From Cichorium intybus (Eukaryota > Streptophyta > Magnoliopsida > Asterales > Asteraceae), in NCBI GenBank assembly GCA_023525715.1, contig CM042016.1, forward strand, positions 80,583,382-80,647,381: DNA of 64,000 nucleotides, in the 5' to 3' direction. A model generated the notes under the pieces. It searched no databases and was not told the origin of the DNA. It saw only the letters and a program-made list of their open reading frames with translations. The position numbers and the translations under genes are program-made. The first letter of the stretch is position 1, and the number at the start of each line of letters is the position of its first letter. This document shows positions 57,195-64,000 of the stretch, one piece after another.

Positions 57195-58673
57195 ATGGCA
57201 TCATCGTCCCACACCTACTCTAGGGGTAGTAGAAGGCAAATTGTGTACTCGGCCTCTAGTGGCTCTTCCGATGAGGAGCCCGAACAGCAGGACTTTGAAA
57301 TGGGCGATGCGGGTATCTCATTTATGACCGATGCCCAAGAGGCTCGTTTTTATAACTTCTTGGAAAGAATTGGGCAGGCCCAAAAATTTGTAGATATCCC
57401 AACCTTGCGAGACCAACGAATAGAGGCAGGAGTACGCAAACTCCTGTCCAATGTTGGTTGGGAAGGGTTGATGAATATAAGCGAAAAAAGCTATTCCAAC
57501 CCAACTATTGAATTTTTGTCATCTGTCGAGTTTAACGTTCATACTGCAGTTTTGTCTTTTAGAATGTTTAACAGGTCATACCAAATCACACAAACCCAAT
57601 TGAGTGAGCTTATTGGCGCGCCGGTCGCCAACACATATGACCAACGAGGCAAACTAAACAAACTATTCCACCGAGAAGTTGGCACTTTCTGGACCAAGAT
57701 TTCCACAGAAAACTTCTACCGTCCCAGTGCCGCCAAAGCCTCCAGCATCATCTACCCCGTCCTCAAAGCCACCCACCGCATCATTGCTTCTATCTTCTTC
57801 CCACAAGAAGAGATAAGCAAGGCCGGCCTAAATGAGCTTGAGCTTCTCTATTGCATGATCAATCCAGGGCCTCACATCCCAAATTTTGGATCCTGGATCA
57901 TGTATAAACTACTTAAACTAAGTAGAAGCTCATCTGGCCAAGTCCATTGCGGTGGAATTATCACGTTCATAGCGAAACATCCATCCCTAGGCATCCGATT
58001 TCCTGATAACCTTGAGATCATCAAAGGTGAGCGATACCTCACCTCGGATGTTCTTGAGGGTATGCGGTTATTCAAACGCCCCGAATCCGATGAAATTTGG
58101 CAAGCTAGTAGACGCGATTATCTGCGGGTAAACAGCCGAAACACCCGAATACTTCGATTAGCCAACCCAGTCTCTAGCACCAATTGGAAGCCTCCTTCCA
58201 ACATGGGCCTACCCCTACCCCCTCCTAACCCACCCGCGAGAGAGCCCCAGAGACAACCCCAAGAGCCCGGCCCTTCAAGTTCTGCTAGCTCATTTCCTCC
58301 CGAGCACAATCTTTACATGGAGGAATTTTCTAGCATCAACTCACAGCTTGCGGATCTTCCCCTTGATTATCAAAACATCTATGATAATCTTGGTGAAATT
58401 GACACAAATCAAATGGAGCTGCGACAAGACTTTGAGCAGTTTAGAGAGGCCCAATATAAACATAACCAAGATGTTATGTCTATCCTCTCTGACATACAAA
58501 GATCCGTTGCCTTTAACCCATGGCAACAGCAGCACCCACAGCAGCCACCGCAGCAGCAGCAGCAGCCTGGAAGCCAACCACTCCAGCCCCCTCAATTCCC
58601 ACCTTACCCATATTACCCACCATACCCTTACCCTCCATTTCCGCCACGGGGACCCTTACCCGACCCTCAGTAG
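57195..58673 (+). CDS. Ath3 third ORF, ATHILA ORF-1-like, 492 residues
   Basis: The ATG at 57195 is the first plausible start; the frame runs to TAG at 58671-58673. Residues 1-40 are Ser/Gly/Glu-rich. The core (about 45-315) has IEFLSSVEF and FRMF, HRIIASIFF, LLYCMINPGPHIPNF and CGGIITFIAKHPSLG, matching Ath1 and Ath2 in order and spacing. Residues about 380-440 form a predicted coil (INSQLADLPLDYQNIYDNL, LRQDFEQFREAQ), and the tail is Gln/Pro/Tyr-rich (PYYPPYPYPPFPP). No signal peptide or membrane span is evident, so the usual name env-like rests on position only. The gene would be driven by the internal promoter at 56523-56702 or by splicing from the LTR transcript. Confidence 0.82.
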   Translation: MASSSHTYSRGSRRQIVYSASSGSSDEEPEQQDFEMGDAGISFMTDAQEARFYNFLERIGQAQKFVDIPTLRDQRIEAGVRKLLSNVGWEGLMNISEKSYSNPTIEFLSSVEFNVHTAVLSFRMFNRSYQITQTQLSELIGAPVANTYDQRGKLNKLFHREVGTFWTKISTENFYRPSAAKASSIIYPVLKATHRIIASIFFPQEEISKAGLNELELLYCMINPGPHIPNFGSWIMYKLLKLSRSSSGQVHCGGIITFIAKHPSLGIRFPDNLEIIKGERYLTSDVLEGMRLFKRPESDEIWQASRRDYLRVNSRNTRILRLANPVSSTNWKPPSNMGLPLPPPNPPAREPQRQPQEPGPSSSASSFPPEHNLYMEEFSSINSQLADLPLDYQNIYDNLGEIDTNQMELRQDFEQFREAQYKHNQDVMSILSDIQRSVAFNPWQQQHPQQPPQQQQQPGSQPLQPPQFPPYPYYPPYPYPPFPPRGPLPDPQ

Positions 58674-58697
58674 GTTGTTTCTATCTACTTCCCTAAT

Positions 58698-58739
58698 GCA
58701 TTGAGGACACTGCTTTTATTTTAAGCTTGGGGATGGGGG
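58698..58739 (+). other. Ath3 upstream hairpin plus polypurine module
   Basis: GCATTG-AGGA-CACTGC (58698-58713, one mismatch in the stem) is followed by TTAAGCTTGGGGATGGGGG (about 58721-58739). It is 25 bp after the third-ORF stop. Confidence 0.62.
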
Positions 58740-60215
58740 AATTAAATCCCTTTTTAAAAAAAAATTAAAATTTTTAAAACAACAAATTTTTTTTTCAAAT
58801 TAAACTTTTGCATGCATTTTTGTTATCTCTTGCTTCTCACCTATGTGACATCTTTAAATTGCAACCATAATACATCTCATAGTTAAACTTCTTGTATTTT
58901 TGTCCCCTATCTACATACAACATCACCATCTTTTGAAACCTTAGATCTTCATTAGGAACTTCTTTTTGTCAATTTTCTAGCATAGATACGTTTGGGTGAA
59001 ATATAAAAACACACATGAAAGTGAATCAAAACTATTATAGCAAAGGACGCCTTATCCACCCGTGAGTTCATCAATGTGTGTAATCGACTAGGAGAAGTAC
59101 TATGGAAGTTGCACTAGTTCCCCCTCATGACCATACATTTGCATATTGCATATTAAACATAAGGTTTATCTCAAAATCGCGATTTTCCAAAGTCATGGAC
59201 AAAAATCTCATTTTCTACATTTATTGGTTTTGTGTGGTACTAGGTGTTTATAGATGTCGTATGACCTTGTTTATATTATTTTGATCATTAGTGTGTTTAA
59301 GTTTTTCATTTATGTTTATAAAAATATCATAAAACTAGTTTGTCTAATCATTTTAGCAAAATTTTGTGAAAATGTTTTTATGGTGAAAATCCAGAAATTG
59401 TTTCACTTGGTTCTAAAAGATTACTCAAAAATAAAAAAAATAAAAAGAAAAGAAAAGAAAAGACCGAACCAAGTGATCACTCAAGTCATTTAAAGTACAA
59501 ATTTTTCTACAAAAATACAATAAAAGCGGTTACTTGTTTTGAAAGCCTCATTTCATCCTTTTTGCTTTCAACAACTAAATCTAATCTAGTTAAAACTTCA
59601 TACATTGACCATGTTTTAAAATTCTTCATACATCTTGGGTCAATTTGAAGTTTAAAAGATTTTATTGTCTCGGTCGTCTAGGTATCTATCCTTTGTAAAT
59701 AGGAATCGAGTTGTAAATTTTTGTCCCTCTGTTTTGGAAAATCATGTGTTTAGTAAATAAATATGCAAATGAGGTCGGTTGGAGGACTTGAGCAAAGTCA
59801 ACTTAGTATAGCTCCCTAGATTCGATATCCGAGCGCCCCTCCTATAAAAATGAGTGTTTATAGCCAAATATTAAAAACGGAGCTTGCGAGGTCACACATC
59901 TTGTGACATGAGTGAATAAACACGAGGAAAGTGAACAATTGTGAGCACGTCCTTTGCTTGCGAGACGCTTTGAATACTTAGTGAAAGTTTCATGTGTGAG
60001 TTTATATTTTAGCCTAACGTGCGTATGCCAAGTAATTGATAAAAATATTGTTCCTTTTAATGGTCTCTTGTTTTGAATAGATGGTCTAACTTATATGTGC
60101 ATAGGGTCCAAATTGACATGATTTTTAGTTAAGATTGATGTTGTCTTGGTTGCTACCTAAGGTGTCTATTCTTTTTCTATTTTGTAGTTTGCTATCCTCA
60201 TTGTTTTGATCCTTG
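58740..60215 (+). other. Ath3 3' noncoding stretch
   Basis: About 1.5 kb of AT-rich DNA with no supported gene on either strand. I see no repeat beyond short A-runs. Confidence 0.6.
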
Positions 60216-60255
60216 TTTTCCTTGAGGACAAGAAAAGTCTAAGCTTGGTGATATT
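60216..60255 (+). other. Ath3 terminal hairpin and polypurine tract
   Basis: TTTTCCTTG-AGGA-CAAGAAAA (60216-60236, one mismatch) precedes AAGCTTGGTGATATT, which abuts the 3' LTR. The tract has lost part of its G run compared with the upstream copy (CTTGGGGATGGGGG). Confidence 0.72.
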
Positions 60256-61856
60256 TGTTAAGTGTATTTCTAAGCATGTTTTCATGCCTTTTTATCCTTG
60301 TTTTATCTTGCATTTGATTCTCATTATTGCATATTTTCATGTTTTTCGGGATTTCAAGAATAGCAATCTACTTTCACACTTTGTGGTTATTTTCAGGTGC
60401 TTTTGAAGGATGAATCTTGTATTGGATGACAATGGGAGGCTACACAAGAAATTTTAGAAGAAACGGAGCTCAAACGAAGAAGTTACAAAAATGTCGTCCC
60501 GAAGAAAGTATGGTACACGGGCCGTGTAACTTTATGCCTTGAAGTTGCACGGCCGTGTAACTTGATCATGCCACGTTTGATGCCACGTCAGCTCAAGGGA
60601 TGTCCGGGAAAAATGCAGGATTACACGACCGTGTAATCTTGGCCCAAGAAGTTACACGACCGTGTAACTTTTCCAGCTATCCAGATCTACTTTTTGGCCT
60701 ACTATGAGTTGTTTACTCCTTCTTGTGCTGTCATCCTCATGCTACATGACCAGATGCAGATCCAATCTGATTTTGAGGCCATGTGATGAAGGATATGGGT
60801 CTTGGAATGATGATGTTTGCCATTGTTCAATTTACCATTTTACCCTTGGTGTGTTAGTATAAATATATGTGTTTGGTTAGCCTTAGAACCATCTCATAGA
60901 TCTCTTATTCCATTCTCTCCTGCAAAACTCTCTAGTTACATTGTGTTTGTGTTTGTGTGCAACTTCAAGTGTGGATTATCTTCATTTTGTAAGTTTATTT
61001 CTCTTCTACTAGTCATGAGTGGCTAGTAACTTTATTTTTCTTGTTTTGTATTAAGGATTATGATTGTGATTTAATATAAAGTTTGATGTTTGATTTTATA
61101 TCTTTCTAGTGATATGATTTTGAGGTTTAACAAGCGTTTGGTTTTTATTTATTTCATATTGGCCATTTGATCTCAAATAATAATCAATCTAGTCAACAAA
61201 TTATAAAATCCGTAATTGTTTTATAAAATGTTATTTGTGACAATCATCTTTAATTGGTGAAAATCATATCACATGTTTTGACGCTTCAACGCTTGTTTAG
61301 GAGTATTGAACATTGTTGGGAACATTCACATAAAACATAATGCAATCTTTCATTCAAATTCTATGATCTTATCTAGATTTGATTAGTAAGATTAGTCTTA
61401 GTTAACGAGCTTCTATTGACTAAGGTACATTAGGTGAATGGTGTATGTGTGAGCTTTCGGCATACACAAAGTACCAACTTAGAAAGATTAAAGTTATAAA
61501 CATCATTCTTATTGTTATTTCCAATCATATGACTAAAAATGCAAAACCAGAATTTGTCCCCAAATTATAAAATACAAAAGCAATTTTTCTAAATTATGTC
61601 CCAAGTCAAATATACAATCATATTTCAACTAAACATCAAAACCCCCTTTTTGTTACTATATTTACAAGTTTAAATCTCGTGAAAATTAAGGTATAATTCA
61701 TTAGACCATCGCTCCCTGTGGATCGACCCTACTTGCCATTTATACTACATAGTTAGTATTTATAACAAGTAGTGTAATCACGAAATATTGGTAATCAACA
61801 AATCATTTTAAAACCATATTTCAACTCTTTTATTTTGTTGGTTACGACACTCAAGA
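60256..61856 (+). repeat. Ath3 3' LTR (1601 bp)
   Basis: It matches the 5' copy with about 23 differences. Palindrome copies lie at 60512-60530, 60544-60560, 60621-60636 and 60651-60668, and the TATA-like TATAAATA near 60858. GTCAT follows. Confidence 0.94.
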
Positions 61857-61861
61857 GTCAT

Positions 61862-64000
61862 TATTAAGTCTTTCATAGCGATCCGTCTCTTAACACCAAG
61901 TCATTACACTTTGTAATGAAAGGAGACGTTTCCTAAAACATTATGTAACACACATATAGAGATAGATAATAGCGACACTCCCACTGCCTTTGACACGGTT
62001 ATGGACTACTCACAAAATCCAGACCTTATGGCACATTTTGATAATCCAAACCTTTCTGACATCTTAATGGAAATCTTTCAGCCCTTTCTCAAAATCCAAT
62101 CCTTTAGCATATTTTGAGAATCTGAATATCCTTTCTTGCGAGATGCCCGCGGGGAAATCCCGGGCCCATGTACCTTTATACTGGCATATTCTTTGTGAGT
62201 CCTCACTAGTGTGCCGGTGATCCACACGCACTCCACTAACGACTTACATTATGCACTATCCTTTCAGATTTCATCTTCTATTGAGAGTGCTTCTCTCGGA
62301 GTCAATTACTTGACTCTGAGTATCGTCTCACTCAACCAGATGTTCTGAAGGTACGTTTCTGTCCATGTTGGTTTCTTTTGATGATTACTCCCACTGGTTT
62401 TAAGACCAGTTGTAAAATCAATCAAACTGTCACACAGACTGCATCGCATCCTAAGGTTCTCTTAATTGGCAGCAACCGGGCTCACCAATGCTTCCAAGTA
62501 GCCGGATTACTAATCCGTACCAACTATAGTGTTTTACCACCAATCGGTATGTCACCCCGATAATAACTACTTATGATGGTGATCAGTACTACTGGTCAAG
62601 AGAAGATTATGTCAGTGTTGAAACAGAAATATGATTTCTGCTCTAAGCCTAGTGATGACTAAAGGTTCTTTCACTTGGCTAATCCTGAACTCATTCAGGA
62701 CTGTCCCAACTCCCAATGTCTCCTTAGAATATGAGTTCTTTCTAAAAGAGCTCTTTCTTTTCCAGGTACAGCGGGATAGCCAGTGAAATGACATTTCTGA
62801 TTAGGTTCAGGCCAGTCATGAGGTTCGGACGAACACTACAAGACCATGGACCTTTAATGTACAAGTGGGACAATACCAGCTTTACATTTTAGACAGTGTC
62901 TGCAAAACCTACTTAGTCGAAGATGTGGTTGGAATATGGTTTATATGGTCTGACTTGTTTAGTGTTTAATTTACGGGAAACTAATTGGAAATGTATCTCA
63001 TACATCGAGGATCGAACTATTTCGACCAATGCTCCATTATCTTCCCTAGGACACATTATAACTATTAATGTTCTTGGAAGAGAATAACTGTGAAACATTT
63101 TCCCAGTTTAAGTTGTCACTCAGGTTCTATGGATCTCGTACTTCCTTTGAAGTCCTTGAACTGTTCAAGGTTTTAATTCAATCTCTTATTCTGATAAGCG
63201 TAGACATATTCGTCATTCTGAATGACAAATATCACGAAGTACAAACTATTGTGTTTTATTTGAAGATTCGAGCAACACACAGCAACTGATGTGTTCGTTG
63301 CTCCTAATCTCAACGTCCTTTACATATCTATGTAAACTTATGACTTTGTTAATGCTGGTCAAGACTTGCAATCTTCAGTTGACTCCAAGTTAACTGATTC
63401 TAAAATCCTATCCTCTGGATCTTTGGGTGATTCATTTCTTGCCATTTGTGCTTTATAAAAAACTTAATCATCATCTGACTCTAAGTCATATGATTCCAAA
63501 ATCCTGTCCAACTGGATCTTTGGTTGATTCATTTCTTGACACATTAAGAACTCAATTCATCATGAGACTCTAAGTCAAATGATTCCAAAGTCCTATCCAA
63601 TTGGACCTTTGGTTGAATTGATTCTTGTAATATCTATCTTAACAATCATAAAAGACACAATTCCTAAGATCCAAACACTTTGGATGCATTCAATATTCAA
63701 GTTATCATCAATAATGCATTCAACAGAATCATACAACATTTCAAGGATAATTTCAAACAACAGATGTTAAACGAAATTAAACGACAATTTTATTAAAAAA
63801 CAAAATCCTTGAACAATGTACTATATAATAGACAATGTCTTACGCATCTAAAAGCTAATAACAATATTTCAATATCTAACTAAACTTCAAAACTGCATGA
63901 GCTGGAAATCCAATCCAAATGTGCTCCTATGCGCCAATGTCCCGTACCCTACTGATTCCCTACATACAAACCAAAATGTGACTATCACATTATACATCAA
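61862..64000 (-). other. B 3' noncoding region, right piece, with tandem hairpin repeats
   Basis: This continues 47642-49319 past Ath3 and runs off the window. No coding signal is seen on either strand. Hairpins include TCTCAAAAT/ATTTTGAGA (62087-62119), a unit with loop word TGCCGGTGATCC at 62206-62238 with outer stem TGTGAGTC/GACTTACA, and CGGATTACTAATCCG near 62504. Three tandem copies of about 90-96 bp start at 63381, 63477 and 63566 with the word GACTCYAAGTYA and a CCAAA/TTTGG hairpin. The pol of B must lie beyond 64000. Confidence 0.65.

Larger units (their letters stand above)
49325..61856 (+). mobile_element. Ath3: Athila-type gypsy element with gag-pol and third ORF
   Basis: The LTRs are 49325-50927 and 60256-61856, flanked by GTCAT at 49320-49324 and 61857-61861. 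The right LTR ends AAGA where the left ends AACA, so its terminal CA is mutated. The 166-bp repeat period of B continues correctly across the insertion, which confirms the boundaries. Gag-pol has two in-frame stops; the third ORF is open. The LTRs differ at about 23 positions (1.4%). Confidence 0.94.

Noticed and set aside
49320..61861. Ath3 as an element without a matching target duplication
   Set aside because: It looked so when the right LTR was ended at CTCA. Ending both LTRs three bases later (AACA on the left, mutated AAGA on the right) gives a perfect GTCAT duplication.

Overview
This window is plant DNA made almost wholly of LTR retrotransposons nested inside one another. I found no convincing host gene, tRNA, rRNA or CRISPR array. 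The protein style of the copia elements (the long linker after the zinc knuckle, and the large envelope-position ORF of the Sirevirus-type element) looks like Asteraceae, perhaps a lettuce relative. That taxonomic call is an inference. All divergences quoted were counted by eye. Short names used below: P, A, S, T, C and B are copia-type elements; Ath1, Ath2 and Ath3 are Athila-type gypsy elements. Layout: P (+), positions 1-4108, is the 3' end of a Sirevirus-lineage copia element, inserted in the gag of A (-). A has gag at 4109-4654, part of its leader at 4655-5184, and continues at 30054-32069 with leader, primer site and 5' LTR. S (-), a 13-kb Sirevirus with LTRs 5185-5601 and 29641-30053, interrupts A with target duplication GTAAC. 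S is itself interrupted by Ath1 (+, 7432-13984, CCTTG) and by T (-, 16120-21293, TTTGG), an intact Tork-type copia element. Region 32070-33512 is AT-rich flank plus copia-type noncoding DNA (C), interrupted by Ath2 (+, 33518-46607, AGTCA). B (-) has its 3' LTR at 46865-47626 and its 3' noncoding region to the window end, interrupted by Ath3 (+, 49325-61856, GTCAT). LTR divergence fits the nesting: S about 4%, Ath1 about 3.4%, Ath3 about 1.4%, Ath2 about 1%, T one difference in 511 bp. The three Athila elements share one plan: LTR, primer site for tRNA-Asp, a first coding block, a small hairpin with core GGGAGGCAACCC, a promoter/intron-like region, a third ORF of the ATHILA ORF-1 family, a first hairpin plus polypurine module, noncoding DNA, a second such module, LTR. 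In Ath2 and Ath3 the first block is gag-pol, broken by one and two in-frame stops. In Ath1 it is replaced by an unrecognised acidic ORF, so Ath1 is probably non-autonomous. The most interesting observation is that each Athila element carries its own short, nearly palindromic motif, in pairs, upstream of the LTR TATA box, and the same motif again in pairs upstream of the third ORF. The motif differs completely between elements but matches within each one. With the two conserved hairpin types this suggests an element-specific cis-regulatory system for the third ORF. Independently, the noncoding parts of copia elements P, A and B hold tandem arrays of hairpins whose stems change in a compensatory way.
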